A DNA stretch of 64,000 bases from Acinetobacter sp. ANC 4805 (GTDB taxonomy: Bacteria > Pseudomonadota > Gammaproteobacteria > Pseudomonadales > Moraxellaceae): NCBI RefSeq assembly GCF_022549495.1, contig NZ_JAKZGD010000001.1, positions 186,001 through 250,000 of the forward strand, in the 5' to 3' direction. The position numbers were made by a program, and so were the translations under genes. Under the pieces are notes generated by a model. That model saw nothing but the letters and a program-made list of their open reading frames with translations, searched no databases and was not told the origin of the DNA. Numbering within the stretch: position 1 is the stretch's first letter; each line of letters begins with the position of its first letter. This document shows positions 17,333-26,165 of the stretch, piece after piece.

Positions 17333-17575
17333 ATGTTTAAACCTTTTGAACAGGGCGATCAGTCTTCGGCAATTTATGATCTGACTTTGGAAAATCAAGT
17401 GGACTGTGTCAGTTTATATGGCAACTTACAAATTACCAAAGATCAAGCAGGTTTGAAAACAGCCAAAGCATTACAAAGTTTTATCAATGATGTTGTGGCA
17501 ACATTAGAGAAACAAAGCTTACCTGAACAGATTGAACGAAAGCTTGAGCGAGAAATTGAAAACCCATTTTTGTAA
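17333..17575 (+). CDS. Small hypothetical protein
   Basis: 80 residues from ATG 17333, which follows the ribosome-binding site GAGAGGAAAG; the open frame back to 17279 lacks such a site. It has a compact alpha/beta look (YDLTLENQVDCVSLYGNLQI) and a helical end (LPEQIERKLEREIENPFL). I recognise no motif. It is 72 bases after the nuclease gene and may share its transcript. Confidence 0.65.
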   Translation: MFKPFEQGDQSSAIYDLTLENQVDCVSLYGNLQITKDQAGLKTAKALQSFINDVVATLEKQSLPEQIERKLEREIENPFL

Positions 17576-17578
17576 ATG

Positions 17579-17609
17579 AAAACAGCCTTTTGAAAAGGCT
17601 GTTTTTTTA
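17579..17609 (+). terminator. Rho-independent terminator
   Basis: AAAACAGCCTTTT / AAAAGGCTGTTTT around a single-base centre, followed by further T. It closes the nuclease and small-ORF unit and may also serve convergent aqpZ. Confidence 0.8.
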
Positions 17610-17622
17610 TGGGAATGTGAGC

Positions 17623-18312
17623 TTAGCTTTTCTCGTTGCCGACTACTTTATAAATAAGCGCCCCAATGATTGCCCCAATAATAGGTGCAACCCAGAATAA
17701 CCATAATTGGCTTAGTGCCGCAGTTTCAGCAAAAAGCGCCACTGCTGTACTACGTGCAGGGTTTACCGATGTATTGGTTACAGGGATACTAATTAAGTGA
17801 ATCAATGTTAATGCTAAACCGATAGCAATCGGTGCGAAACCAGCAGGCGCACGGCGATCAGTTGATCCTAAAATAACAATCAGGAAAAATGCGGTCAGTA
17901 CCACTTCAATTAAAAAAGCGGAGATTAAAGAAAAATGGTTAGGTGATAAATCCCCATAGCCATTGCTTGCAAAGCCACCAGTACCTGCAAAGCCTGTTTG
18001 ACCTTGTACAATAATGTAAAGTACCAAGGCTGCGATTGCTCCACCAATCACTTGAGAAATAATATAAGGTGCTAATTCTTTGGCTTCAAAGCGTCCACCA
18101 ACCCATAAGCCTACACTGACAGCAGGGTTGAAGTGCCCCCCTGAAATATGACCAAATGCATAAGCGCCTGTTAAAACAGTTAGACCAAAAGCAAGTGCCA
18201 CACCTAAGAAGCCGATCCCAAGCTCTGGAAATGCAGCGGCAAGCACAGCGCTACCACAACCACCAAACACTAACCAAAAGGTCCCCAGAAATTCTGCTAA
18301 ATATTTGTTCAT
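17623..18312 (-). CDS. aqpZ: Aquaporin Z
   Basis: 229 residues from ATG 18312 ([20 protein letters not shown]), matching the usual AqpZ length; the open frame upstream to 18357 lacks a signal. Both NPA boxes are present: HFNPAVSVG (NPA at 62-64) and NPARS (184-187). Arg187 and His172 fit the narrow selectivity filter of a water-specific channel. Six membrane spans are evident. It is an inner-membrane water channel. The gene stands alone and is convergent with the small gene before it. Confidence 0.93.
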   Translation of the reverse strand: MNKYLAEFLGTFWLVFGGCGSAVLAAAFPELGIGFLGVALAFGLTVLTGAYAFGHISGGHFNPAVSVGLWVGGRFEAKELAPYIISQVIGGAIAALVLYIIVQGQTGFAGTGGFASNGYGDLSPNHFSLISAFLIEVVLTAFFLIVILGSTDRRAPAGFAPIAIGLALTLIHLISIPVTNTSVNPARSTAVALFAETAALSQLWLFWVAPIIGAIIGALIYKVVGNEKS

Positions 18313-18486
18313 TGTTATTACCCGATTCGTTATAAAAATAAAAGAGTACGCATCCAAGAATTTATTATGGATATATTTAAGCTCTATGAATAAATGTGAA
18401 TTAATTCACAAAACTGCATACGCTCTTGTATAAATGCTGTAAAAAAAATGATCTGTTGTGAAAGCGTTAGTTTGTCTCTAGTTTTA

Positions 18487-19494
18487 TTAAGAATTGTAAG
18501 TTGTGTTGTTGTTTCGCCACTGCTGTGGGGTTTGATTGGTCCAAATTTTAAATGCACGTTGAAAGGCGCTTTGTTCAGAATAGCAAAGTAATAATGCGAT
18601 TTCTTGTAGGCTCAGATGCGGGTCTTTTAAGTATTCGGTTGCCAACATAAAGCGAATTTGCTGTACCCGTTCCTGAAAGGTGGTGTTTTGCTGTTGTAAG
18701 TGGCGTTGTAATTGTCTTACCGATAACCCTAGTTTTTCTGCAATAAAATCGATTTGATATTGGTTTTTCTGTAATCCTGTCAAAATGGCATGTTGCAAAC
18801 GTTGATCAAGTTGAGTGGAATTTGGCAGCTTGTCCAATAATGCTTGAGCTTGTTGTAATAACAGTTGCTGTAAGGTGTGATCACCTGTTTTTAATGGTTT
18901 AAAGGCTTCAGTAACGGGCAGGAGTAGTTGAGTTTTCGGCTGATCAAATCGGACTTTACAGCGAAAATATTGCTCATAAACGCTGATATTCTTCGGCGCA
19001 ACATTCACAAAATGGACTTCATGCAGATTGATGTTTTCACCTGACATAAATAGCTTGAGGAATTGCACCATTAAGGCAATTGCAATTTCATCTGTTAACT
19101 GGGTTGGGTGGGGTTCGGGAGCTTCCCAACGGATTGAAGCATAAGGATGATTAAATTCCACCACCAAGGGACTGCCATCATAAATCAGACGATGAAAATC
19201 ATGATAACGTGCCAATGCTTCACCCAAATTTTCACAAGAAAGTGCGAGGTAAGCAATAATTCCTAAATGTTTGGGTTGTACGTATTCTGCAATTTCTAAG
19301 CCCAAACCTGTCTTTGCGTGCAAGTGATTGAGGTCTTCAAGTAGGTCTCGCCAAATCACGTAATCAAAGCGTTCCAGATTTTGAACTTGTTGTAATTGTT
19401 CAGGAACAGCAATATGTTGTGCTTCACAATAGGCTTTTAATAAATGCCCCAATCCCCCATAAACAGAGCCTGTATAGTTCTTGAGTTGAGACAT
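18487..19494 (-). CDS. AraC-family regulator (arabinose-binding-domain type)
   Basis: 335 residues from the ATG at 19494 preceded by AAGGA. Residues 15-200 resemble the AraC N-terminal domain found in OruR/ArgR-like regulators (YAGLGHLLKAYC-like opening, then HLGIIAYLALSCENLGEALA). The C-terminus holds the double HTH (IDFIAEKLGLSVRQLQRHLQ and EIALLLCYSEQSAFQRAFKI, then WTNQTPQQWR). It is divergent from the His-rich membrane enzyme at 19609 and probably controls it. The inducer is unknown. Confidence 0.88.
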   Translation of the reverse strand: MSQLKNYTGSVYGGLGHLLKAYCEAQHIAVPEQLQQVQNLERFDYVIWRDLLEDLNHLHAKTGLGLEIAEYVQPKHLGIIAYLALSCENLGEALARYHDFHRLIYDGSPLVVEFNHPYASIRWEAPEPHPTQLTDEIAIALMVQFLKLFMSGENINLHEVHFVNVAPKNISVYEQYFRCKVRFDQPKTQLLLPVTEAFKPLKTGDHTLQQLLLQQAQALLDKLPNSTQLDQRLQHAILTGLQKNQYQIDFIAEKLGLSVRQLQRHLQQQNTTFQERVQQIRFMLATEYLKDPHLSLQEIALLLCYSEQSAFQRAFKIWTNQTPQQWRNNNTTYNS

Positions 19495-19608
19495 CCTGTC
19501 CATCCTTATTCTGTCGTGTTTTGTCAATATAAATATATCGCATCGTCAATACTTCGCCTACAAAAATTTATATCTTTAATAAAAATAAGGAAACATTTGG
19601 AGAAAGCC

Positions 19609-20253
19609 ATGTTAAAGGGTTTTATTGCAGGTTTAGCTGTTGCAAACGCATTTGAATGGTTTGCACATAAATATATTTTACACGGTGTACATCGTCCAGG
19701 TCAGCCACGTTACAGTCCTGTGCCCAAAAGCATGGAATCACATTGGGCACATCATCGTGAAGTCCGTAAACAAGACTTTTCTGATGATTGTTATGTGGAA
19801 GGTCTAGACAGTTGGCGTACACGTAATGAAATTATGTCATTGGCTGTGGTAGCAGGCGTTGCCAGTGTGGCGTTTTATCCTTTTTCAAAAGGCATGGCAT
19901 TGGCAGCAGTTTATAGTGCAGGCAATTATTATTATGTACATCGCCGTGCACACTTAGAACCTGATTGGGCAAAGCGTACCATTCCTTGGCATTACGATCA
20001 TCATATGAATTCGAATCAAGATGCGAATTGGTGTGTGACCCGTCCATGGTTTGATTATGTCATGGGCACACGCGTGGTTTCATCTGCTGATTTAAAAGAA
20101 GCCAATCCACTCGGTTTACCTCTACCTGCGCCACTTTCCAAAGCGCTGACTCAAGCGATTGAATCGGTTTTCCCTGCGAAGTGGGTTGAGCAAAAACCAA
20201 AGTTAGTGACGCCACCTGTAGCTGATGCGGAGCAACAAGAATCAGTTGCTTAG
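19609..20253 (+). CDS. Membrane-bound fatty acid hydroxylase-like protein
   Basis: 214 residues from ATG 19609 after GGAG. Clusters of histidines typical of the di-iron fatty acid hydroxylase/desaturase superfamily are seen: HKYILHGVH, HWAHHREV, HRRAHLE and HYDHHM. Hydrophobic segments alternate with them, placing it in the inner membrane. The family hydroxylates lipid acyl or sterol-like chains with O2. The substrate here is unknown. Its divergent AraC neighbour suggests substrate induction. Confidence 0.75.
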   Translation: MLKGFIAGLAVANAFEWFAHKYILHGVHRPGQPRYSPVPKSMESHWAHHREVRKQDFSDDCYVEGLDSWRTRNEIMSLAVVAGVASVAFYPFSKGMALAAVYSAGNYYYVHRRAHLEPDWAKRTIPWHYDHHMNSNQDANWCVTRPWFDYVMGTRVVSSADLKEANPLGLPLPAPLSKALTQAIESVFPAKWVEQKPKLVTPPVADAEQQESVA

Positions 20254-20445
20254 TGGAAAATGCGAAGTGTGACAATAAAGCACCAAGATTTTGACGAATC
20301 ACGACAATACCTCAGTTGTTCATGTCGTGAATTGTCAATAAAATCTGTTTTTAATGTCAATATTTTTGTCCAGTTTATGGCTATTTTGATTCAAGCATTT
20401 TAGATGCTCAGAATTTACCAAAATGACAAAATTCACAGTTACCCT

Positions 20446-20520
20446 CTAGCGTTGTATAAACGCAGTTTCCATGCCTTGCTCCGCAAGGTATTTTTTTGTC
20501 TGAGGAAATGTTGAGTGAAT
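20446..20520 (-). pseudogene. Decayed copy of the 3' end of hisF
   Basis: Read on the minus strand, one frame gives TFPQTKKYLAEQGMETAF and then a stop. This aligns with the end of intact hisF next to it ([19 protein letters not shown]): Thr, Pro, Lys and YLAEQG are shared. No other part of hisF is visible, so it is a short duplicate. A hairpin inside it (CCTTGC / GCAAGG) comes from the coding sequence of AEQG and resembles a terminator by chance. Confidence 0.7.
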
Positions 20521-20525
20521 AAAAA

Positions 20526-20565
20526 AACCTCTCAAACGATGATTTTGAGAGGTTGGTTTTTTGAG
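20526..20565 (-). terminator. Terminator of hisF
   Basis: An 11-bp perfect stem, AACCTCTCAAA / TTTGAGAGGTT, with an A-run at the left giving U-residues on the minus strand. It lies 12 bases past the hisF stop. Confidence 0.8.
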
Positions 20566-20577
20566 TGATACTCGCGT

Positions 20578-21336
20578 TTAAAGACGCATTTCAATCCCTT
20601 GCTCAGCAAGATATTGCTTCGCTTCTGGAATCGTATGTTGGCCGAAATGGAAAATAGAGGCAGCCAGTACTGCATCTGCACCACCTTTTAAAATCCCGTC
20701 AGCCAAATGCTGCAAGTTACCGACACCACCTGATGCAATGGTTGGAATATTGACACGATCGTTGATTTGACGCATTAGGGCAATGTCATAACCTGCTTTG
20801 GTTCCATCCGCATCCATACTGGTAATCAGTAGTTCACCTGCACCGAAGTCTGCCATTTTCACAGCCCATTCAATTGCATCGATGCCTGTTGGTTTACGTC
20901 CGCCGTGAGTAAAAATTTCCCACTTATTTTCGCCAGTTTTTTTCGCATCAATTGCGACCACAATACATTGTGCGCCAAAACGTTGCGAAGCTTCTTGAAC
21001 AAACTCAGGCGTAAATACTGCTGCCGAGTTGATACTGACTTTGTCCGCACCTGCATTCAACAATAAACGGATATCTTCAACTTTACGGACACCACCACCT
21101 ACAGTTAAAGGTACGAATACGCTTTCTGCCATACGTTCTACCGTACGGTAAGTCGTATCACGTCCATGATGGGTAGCAGTAATATCTAAAAAGGTAATTT
21201 CATCGGCGCCTTGTTCGTTATAACGACGAGCGACTTCGACAGGGTCACCTGCGTCACGAATATCAAGGAATTGAACGCCTTTGACGACTCGACCATTATC
21301 AACATCTAAGCAAGGGATAATACGTTTTGCGAGCAT
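20578..21336 (-). CDS. hisF: Imidazole glycerol phosphate synthase cyclase subunit HisF
   Basis: 252 residues from ATG 21336, the exact family length; the upstream frame to 21348 is not needed. A TIM barrel with catalytic Asp11 ([11 protein letters not shown]) and Asp130 ([10 protein letters not shown]). With HisH it converts PRFAR and ammonia to imidazole glycerol phosphate and AICAR, step five of histidine synthesis. hisH lies 7 kb away with hisB. The gene is divergent from thrB and stands as its own unit here. Confidence 0.97.
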   Translation of the reverse strand: MLAKRIIPCLDVDNGRVVKGVQFLDIRDAGDPVEVARRYNEQGADEITFLDITATHHGRDTTYRTVERMAESVFVPLTVGGGVRKVEDIRLLLNAGADKVSINSAAVFTPEFVQEASQRFGAQCIVVAIDAKKTGENKWEIFTHGGRKPTGIDAIEWAVKMADFGAGELLITSMDADGTKAGYDIALMRQINDRVNIPTIASGGVGNLQHLADGILKGGADAVLAASIFHFGQHTIPEAKQYLAEQGIEMRL

Positions 21337-21437
21337 AAAATTTTCCAAAAAATCGCCAATAAAGAAAGGGGTGCTACACCTTCATGGAGGGAACAGGTAT
21401 TCTATCAAACTTCACAGCTATTTTTTGCAGGTTTTCC

Positions 21438-22394
21438 ATGTCGGTTTATACCCCGTTGAGTTTAGAAGAAGTTCAAGCATTCGCTGAGCCTTATGGTTTA
21501 GCGATCATTGAGCTGATTCCAATCCAAGGCGGTATTCAAAACACCAACTATTTTTTGGTGGATCAATCACAGAAACAATATGTTTTAACAGTTTTTGAAG
21601 AATTAGATGCTGAAGGGGCAGGTGAGCTCGTCCCAGTACTCGATTGTTTAGGGAAGGCGGGTGTGCCTGTGGCTGTACCATTAAAATATGATGGTCAGGC
21701 AATTCACAGCATTGCAGATAAACCTGCTCAGATTGCACCGCGCTTGATGGGGGAACATCCTGAAGAAGCCAGTATTAAGCAAGTACAGGCGATTGCCCAA
21801 GCGCAGGCAAAATTGCATTTGGCTTTGCAGGGCTTTCCTTTGGAACGTGATTTTAATCGCAATCATCAATACTGGTCAGAAGTAGCAAGCCAATTACGTC
21901 CTCAATTGATTCAAGCAGATCAACAACTTTTAAATCAGGTCTTTCATTTATTTACAGTGATTACGCAAGCATATCCAAACCGACCAATAGGCTTTATTCA
22001 TTCCGATTTATTTCGGGATAATACCTTGTTTGAGGGTAACCAATTACAAGGCATTCTTGATTTTTATGAACTGAATCAAGATGAATGGCTGTTTGATATT
22101 GCAATTAGTATCAATGACTTCTGTACCGCTTATCCACAAGCCCATTTGGATATAGAAAAAGCTGAGGCATTCTTAAATGCTTATCAAAGCATTCGCCCAC
22201 TAACACCAGATGAATTGGCTTGTCTGGATATTTTTCTGGCAATGGCTGCTTGTCGTTTTTGGAGTATGCGTTTACAGGTTGCACAGAAAAATGCAGCAGA
22301 AGGGCGGACAGGTGAAGATATTTCGCAAAAAGACCCCATGGAAATGCGCATGATGTTACAAAACCGTTTACAACAAGTTTTAGGTTTAGGGTAG
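21438..22394 (+). CDS. thrB: Homoserine kinase, ThrB type II (choline-kinase fold)
   Basis: 318 residues from ATG 21438 (MSVYTPLSLEEVQAFAEPYG), as in Pseudomonas and Acinetobacter ThrB. It has the aminoglycoside-phosphotransferase-like catalytic loop GFIHSDLFRDNTLF with Asp190 and the metal-binding LDFYE (Asp208). It phosphorylates homoserine for threonine synthesis. It is followed after four bases by a CSD-DUF1294 gene. Confidence 0.93.
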   Translation: MSVYTPLSLEEVQAFAEPYGLAIIELIPIQGGIQNTNYFLVDQSQKQYVLTVFEELDAEGAGELVPVLDCLGKAGVPVAVPLKYDGQAIHSIADKPAQIAPRLMGEHPEEASIKQVQAIAQAQAKLHLALQGFPLERDFNRNHQYWSEVASQLRPQLIQADQQLLNQVFHLFTVITQAYPNRPIGFIHSDLFRDNTLFEGNQLQGILDFYELNQDEWLFDIAISINDFCTAYPQAHLDIEKAEAFLNAYQSIRPLTPDELACLDIFLAMAACRFWSMRLQVAQKNAAEGRTGEDISQKDPMEMRMMLQNRLQQVLGLG

Positions 22395-22398
22395 GAAT

Positions 22399-23016
22399 AT
22401 GCGAGATCAAGGGCGTTTAGTTGAATGGTTCGATGATAAAGGCTATGGCTTTATTCAACCTAATGATGCACATAAAGATCGTGTCTTTATCCATATCAAA
22501 GACTTTGCTCGCACAGGGCCGCGCCCAATTGTGGGGTGTGCCTTGGAATATGTGGTCATTTTGGATGGGCGTGGTCGTTATCGCGCTCAGCAAGCAACCT
22601 ATTTAAAAGCATCACAAGTGATTGAACATCGTCGGAAACCGAATACGCCTTCATCGTCTAAGCGTTGGTCAGCAATGCAGATTGGTATTGTGATTTATAT
22701 TGTATTTATGCTGATTGCGAGCTTTAGCAAGTTATTGCCGCCGTATACTTTGCTGTTTGTTAGCTTGATGAATGTAGTCAGTTATTGGTTGTATGCGCAA
22801 GACAAAGAAGCAGCACAATTGGGAAATCGCCGTGTTCCAGAGCAGACTTTGCATATCGTGGATTCTTTGGGTGGTTGGTGTGGAGGATGGCTTGCTCAAC
22901 AAAAACTGAGACATAAAACACAAAAACAACCATTTCGTAAGATTTATTTCTGTACCATAGTCTTTCATATATTGTTGATATGTTGGTTAATTTCTCCACT
23001 CAATGTGTTTTATTGA
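22399..23016 (+). CDS. Cold-shock-domain/DUF1294 fusion membrane protein
   Basis: 205 residues. Residues 1-70 are a cold-shock-like OB fold (GRLVEWFDDKGYGFIQPND, then DRVFIHIKDF) with the RNP1-type KGYGFI and RNP2-type VFIHI motifs. A basic linker follows, then a membrane domain with three or four helices. DUF1294 marks are ALYxxDKxAA-like (YWLYAQDKEAAQLGNRRVPE) and SLGGWCGGWLAQQKLRHKT. It is probably a membrane-tethered nucleic-acid-binding protein of unknown role. It starts four bases after thrB; the TAGGGTAGGA site lies in the thrB end. Confidence 0.88.
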   Translation: MRDQGRLVEWFDDKGYGFIQPNDAHKDRVFIHIKDFARTGPRPIVGCALEYVVILDGRGRYRAQQATYLKASQVIEHRRKPNTPSSSKRWSAMQIGIVIYIVFMLIASFSKLLPPYTLLFVSLMNVVSYWLYAQDKEAAQLGNRRVPEQTLHIVDSLGGWCGGWLAQQKLRHKTQKQPFRKIYFCTIVFHILLICWLISPLNVFY

Positions 23017-23047
23017 TTGAGGGAGTTTGTTTTGGAGATAAATAAAA

Positions 23048-23449
23048 ATGAATTATTCCGTTGATCAAGATCCAAACCGTACCTTAACCTTGGTTCTGTA
23101 TGTACTTTATATCATTGCGATTTTTAGTGGTGGTTTGTTGGCGATTATTGCGTTAATTATTAATTATGTGAAACGTCGTGATGTGCAAGGTTCAATTTTT
23201 GAGAGCCATTTTACTTGGCAAATTCGTACCTTTTGGTGGTATTTAGCTTGGAATATCATTGCATTTATCCCATTCTTCTTTCTGTTCTTTACAGCAGATA
23301 ATGCCAATGTTTTTGCAGGTGTTGCACTGTCAAGTACTATATTTTGTGGGTTAGTGATTTTTGCTGCGTGGGTGTGGATTGTATATCGCGCGATTCGTGG
23401 TTTAATTGCATTAAATGATAATCAACCCATGTACCAACAAATAGGATAA
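23048..23449 (+). CDS. DUF4870-like membrane protein
   Basis: 133 residues with three or four membrane helices (about 15-40, 62-82, 85-110). It has the pattern of DUF4870-type proteins: a charged loop INYVKRRDVQGSIFESHFTW between helices 1 and 2 and an aromatic FTWQIRTFWWYL start to helix 2. It follows the CSD-DUF1294 gene by 31 bases with GGAG before the ATG. The function is unknown. Confidence 0.75.
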   Translation: MNYSVDQDPNRTLTLVLYVLYIIAIFSGGLLAIIALIINYVKRRDVQGSIFESHFTWQIRTFWWYLAWNIIAFIPFFFLFFTADNANVFAGVALSSTIFCGLVIFAAWVWIVYRAIRGLIALNDNQPMYQQIG

Positions 23450-23452
23450 AGC

Positions 23453-23764
23453 ATGATTATTGAGCATGTGCATTTAAATATTAAACCAAATCAAAGTGAA
23501 GATTTCGAATTAGCATTTCAAACCGCGAAAGAGATTATTTATCCAATGGAAGGTCTGAATGCTGTACAGCTCATTAAACATGTCGAAGACCATCATCGCT
23601 ATATTTTGATGGTCTTTTGGGATCGTATCGAAAATCATACTGAAGGTTTTAGGAAATCTCCTGAATATCAGCAGTGGAAAGCATTATTGCACCCATTCTA
23701 TGAACAGATACCAACGGTTGAATATTATCAGCCACAGATGTTGTTAAAAAAGAAAGCGCCATAG
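23453..23764 (+). CDS. Antibiotic biosynthesis monooxygenase (ABM) domain protein
   Basis: 103 residues, a single ABM-type ferredoxin-like fold: VHLNIKPNQSEDFELAFQTA, then VQLIKHVEDHHRYILMVFWD and HTEGFRKSPEYQQWKALLHP. The end of the fold is a His/Pro-rich helix. Such proteins are small stress or quinone-metabolism monooxygenases. It starts four bases after the preceding membrane-protein gene, so they are co-transcribed. The exact substrate is not inferable. Confidence 0.82.
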   Translation: MIIEHVHLNIKPNQSEDFELAFQTAKEIIYPMEGLNAVQLIKHVEDHHRYILMVFWDRIENHTEGFRKSPEYQQWKALLHPFYEQIPTVEYYQPQMLLKKKAP

Positions 23765-23771
23765 ATTATAG

Positions 23772-23800
23772 AAAGGGAGCGCTATTTAGCTCTCTTTTTT
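23772..23800 (+). terminator. Terminator at the convergent end with the DMT transporter
   Basis: AAAGGGAGC / GCTCTCTTT stem with one G-T pair, an 8-base loop and a T-run. It overlaps the end of the convergent EamA gene. Confidence 0.65.
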
Positions 23801-24670
23801 CTTTTCTAATAATTTGAGTTCACTGACTAAAACACCAAGCACCACTAAACACCCACCGAATAAAGCCAATAATGGTAATCGCTCACCTGCGATTCTTCCA
23901 AACATACCTGCCCAAACAGGCTCACCTGCATAAATAATTGCAGCACGGGTTGGATCGACCATTCGTTGTGCCCAGTTCATTACAAATTGAATCAGCGCAC
24001 TGGCTAAACCAAGACTGAGTACTAAAATGCTCAATTGCCATGAAAAATCAGGAATACTGTGTTCACCAACAATCGGCATACTGGCAAAAGATAAGAATGA
24101 TGCAACAGCCAATTGAATAACTGTGACTCGTCTTAAATTAACTTTTCCTGCGAAATAACCAATCAAAATAATTTCTAGCGCAATCACAAAGGCACAGATT
24201 AAGGTCAGTGTTTGTCCATAGCTTAAACTGATATTAGAGATACCATTCCCAGTTAAAAGAACTAGTCCAATAAAAGCGAGTGCAGTCCCTAACCATGTCA
24301 TGAGTGGAGGTCTTTTTTGGAAAATAAGCCACATTAAAATTGGGACAAGAGGCACATACAGTGCGGTTAAAAAGGCGGATTCACTACTTAAAATCGTTTG
24401 TAACGCAATAGTTTGGGTGCCATAACCAATCGCAATCACGATACCAATCGCTGTGCCTGCTAAAACCTCTTTTAAAGTTAACCCACGCATTGATTTGATT
24501 GAAATGAGCAAGATGACTAAAGCTGCAACGGCAAAACGACAGCCTACAAAAAACATGGGACTACTAAAATTCAGGGCGTATTGCACCGCTAAAAAAGTTC
24601 CACCCCAAATCATGGTAATGAAAATGAGTGCAAATTGAGCAGCTTTGGGGGATTGAGATAAAGATGTCAC
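23786..24670 (-). CDS. EamA-family (DMT) exporter
   Basis: 294 residues from GTG 24670 (VTSLSQSPKAAQFALIFITM). Ten transmembrane helices in two EamA repeats are evident: ALIFITMIWGGTFLAVQYAL opens the first and LTLICAFVIALEIILIGYFA the second. DMT proteins export metabolites or amino acids. It is divergent from an XRE-cupin regulator with two palindromes in between, so it should be regulated by it. The upstream frame to 24709 would start inside the operator region and is less likely. Confidence 0.85.
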   Translation of the reverse strand: MTSLSQSPKAAQFALIFITMIWGGTFLAVQYALNFSSPMFFVGCRFAVAALVILLISIKSMRGLTLKEVLAGTAIGIVIAIGYGTQTIALQTILSSESAFLTALYVPLVPILMWLIFQKRPPLMTWLGTALAFIGLVLLTGNGISNISLSYGQTLTLICAFVIALEIILIGYFAGKVNLRRVTVIQLAVASFLSFASMPIVGEHSIPDFSWQLSILVLSLGLASALIQFVMNWAQRMVDPTRAAIIYAGEPVWAGMFGRIAGERLPLLALFGGCLVVLGVLVSELKLLEKKKES

Positions 24671-24691
24671 AACAATAAGCCTGATGAGTAA

Positions 24692-24707
24692 GTGCAATAT
24701 ACTGCAC
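24692..24707. promoter_or_regulatory. Operator palindrome 1 of the EamA/XRE-cupin region
   Basis: GTGCAATATACTGCAC, an inverted repeat with one mismatched pair. It is nearly identical to operator 2, 39 bases further. It lies close to the EamA start. Confidence 0.7.
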
Positions 24708-24730
24708 ATATTGTATTATTTGAAAGTTTT

Positions 24731-24746
24731 GTGCAATATATTGCAC
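24731..24746. promoter_or_regulatory. Operator palindrome 2 of the EamA/XRE-cupin region
   Basis: GTGCAATATATTGCAC, a perfect 16-bp palindrome, 27 bases before the XRE-cupin ATG. Presumed binding site of that regulator. Confidence 0.72.
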
Positions 24747-24772
24747 TAATATTAATTTGATTACTGATGTAA

Positions 24773-25324
24773 ATGAGCCAAGCTGACACTGTTTTACAAT
24801 ATGTAGGAAAAAATATTCGTTTTTTCCGCGATCAATCACAACTCAGCCAACAAGAATTAGCGGATCGTGCTGGTGTGAGTCGACGTACGATTGCTGCCTT
24901 GGAAACAGGACAAGTGAATATTAGTTTAGCCAAGTTAGATGCGATTGCTGCTGTTTTGGCTGTCGATTTTAAACGTATTGTGAGCGCCCCTGAGCTGAGT
25001 GAATCGGCTATTGTGGATACGCTGGCCTGGCAAGGAAAAGCTCAAGATAGTCATGCTACGCTTTTGGCTGCTGTACCAACACATACCCAAACCGAGTTAT
25101 GGAAGTGGTCACTTGCGGTGGGAGAGGTGTATTGTGCGGAAGCAGATTTAAAGGGTTGGCAAGAACTTATTTATGTTTTGGAGGGCGAATTAAGCCTTGA
25201 ATTTGAAACTGAAACTCGTGTGATTTGTGCAGGTCAGTCGATTCTTTTTAAAAGTGATGTGCTTTATCGTTATGTTAATCGCGGCACATGCGTATTAAGA
25301 TTTATTCGTAATGTTCTGTATTAA
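24773..25324 (+). CDS. XRE-family regulator with C-terminal cupin
   Basis: 183 residues. Residues 8-65 form an XRE helix-turn-helix (LSQQELADRAGVSRRTIAAL, then ETGQVNISLAKLDAIAAVLA). Residues 110-180 form a small-molecule-sensing cupin (WQELIYVLEGELSLEFETET, then ICAGQSILFKSDVLYRYVN). Regulators of this type often control a neighbouring exporter in response to a metabolite. The divergent EamA gene and the palindromes support this. A TGTAAATG context precedes the ATG without a strong ribosome-binding site. Confidence 0.9.
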   Translation: MSQADTVLQYVGKNIRFFRDQSQLSQQELADRAGVSRRTIAALETGQVNISLAKLDAIAAVLAVDFKRIVSAPELSESAIVDTLAWQGKAQDSHATLLAAVPTHTQTELWKWSLAVGEVYCAEADLKGWQELIYVLEGELSLEFETETRVICAGQSILFKSDVLYRYVNRGTCVLRFIRNVLY

Positions 25325-25330
25325 ATCAAA

Positions 25331-25356
25331 AGAAGCCATCAAAAAAGATAGCTTCT
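25331..25356. terminator. Bidirectional hairpin between XRE-cupin gene and hisA
   Basis: AGAAGCCATC / GATAGCTTCT with one mismatch and an A6 loop. It lies between convergent genes and could serve both. Confidence 0.55.
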
Positions 25357-25367
25357 CTTGCATTAGA

Positions 25368-26099
25368 TTACAGGCGATTGTCATCCAACAAGAGCTGTGC
25401 TTCACGAAGATTTAATGTACCTTCATAAATTGCACGACCTGTAATAGCACCTAAAATACCTTGCTGACCTTTTAAGTTGCGAACATCATCGAGATTGGTC
25501 ACACCACCTGAAGCGATCACAGGTAAGCCAGAGTATTGTGCTAAATGAACAGTTTGCTCAACGTTCACGCCTTGCATCATGCCATCACGTGCAATATCAG
25601 TATAGACAATGCTTGAAACACCAGCATCAGCAAAACGTTTTGCCAAATCAGTTGCCTTCACGTCAGTTACATTTGCCCAGCCATCTGTTGCAACCACACC
25701 ATTAATTGCATCAATACCAACAATGATATGACCTGCAAAGCGTTTGCATGCTTCTTCAACAAATTCAGGTTCTTTTACTGCTTTTGTGCCAATGATGACA
25801 AAAGATACGCCTGCTTCCAAATAGTGCTCAATGGTTTCAAGTGAACGAATACCACCACCAATTTGAATTGGAAGTTCTGGTTGTGCGCGTGCAATCGCTT
25901 CCACCACTGGTTTATGAATTGGCGTACCTGCGAAAGCACCATTCAAATCGACTAAATGTAAACGACGTGCGCCTTCATCAACCCAGTGTTGTGCAGTTGC
26001 GACAGGATCATCAGAGAAAACGGTATCGTCTTCCATACGTCCTTGTTTTAAACGAACACATTTACCATCTTTCAGGTCAATTGCAGGGATGATTAGCAT
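25368..26099 (-). CDS. hisA: Phosphoribosylformimino-AICAR ribotide isomerase HisA
   Basis: 243 residues from ATG 26099 ([20 protein letters not shown]), exact family length; the open frame to 26162 is not used. Catalytic Asp8 and Asp130 ([10 protein letters not shown]) of the TIM barrel are present. It performs the Amadori isomerisation of ProFAR to PRFAR, step four of histidine synthesis. It stands downstream of an exonuclease gene and well apart from hisBH and hisF. Confidence 0.97.
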   Translation of the reverse strand: MLIIPAIDLKDGKCVRLKQGRMEDDTVFSDDPVATAQHWVDEGARRLHLVDLNGAFAGTPIHKPVVEAIARAQPELPIQIGGGIRSLETIEHYLEAGVSFVIIGTKAVKEPEFVEEACKRFAGHIIVGIDAINGVVATDGWANVTDVKATDLAKRFADAGVSSIVYTDIARDGMMQGVNVEQTVHLAQYSGLPVIASGGVTNLDDVRNLKGQQGILGAITGRAIYEGTLNLREAQLLLDDNRL

Positions 26100-26165
26100 G
26101 CTTTCGCTCCTAGCTTCATCGTAAAGTTTAAATTGGCGATATATTAACAAAGTATTGATCAATCG

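Noticed and set aside
20474..20497. CCTTGC/GCAAGG hairpin plus T7, terminator-like
   Set aside because: The hairpin comes from the codons for AEQG in the decayed hisF end and is also present inside intact hisF. It might terminate by chance, but it is explained by coding ancestry.
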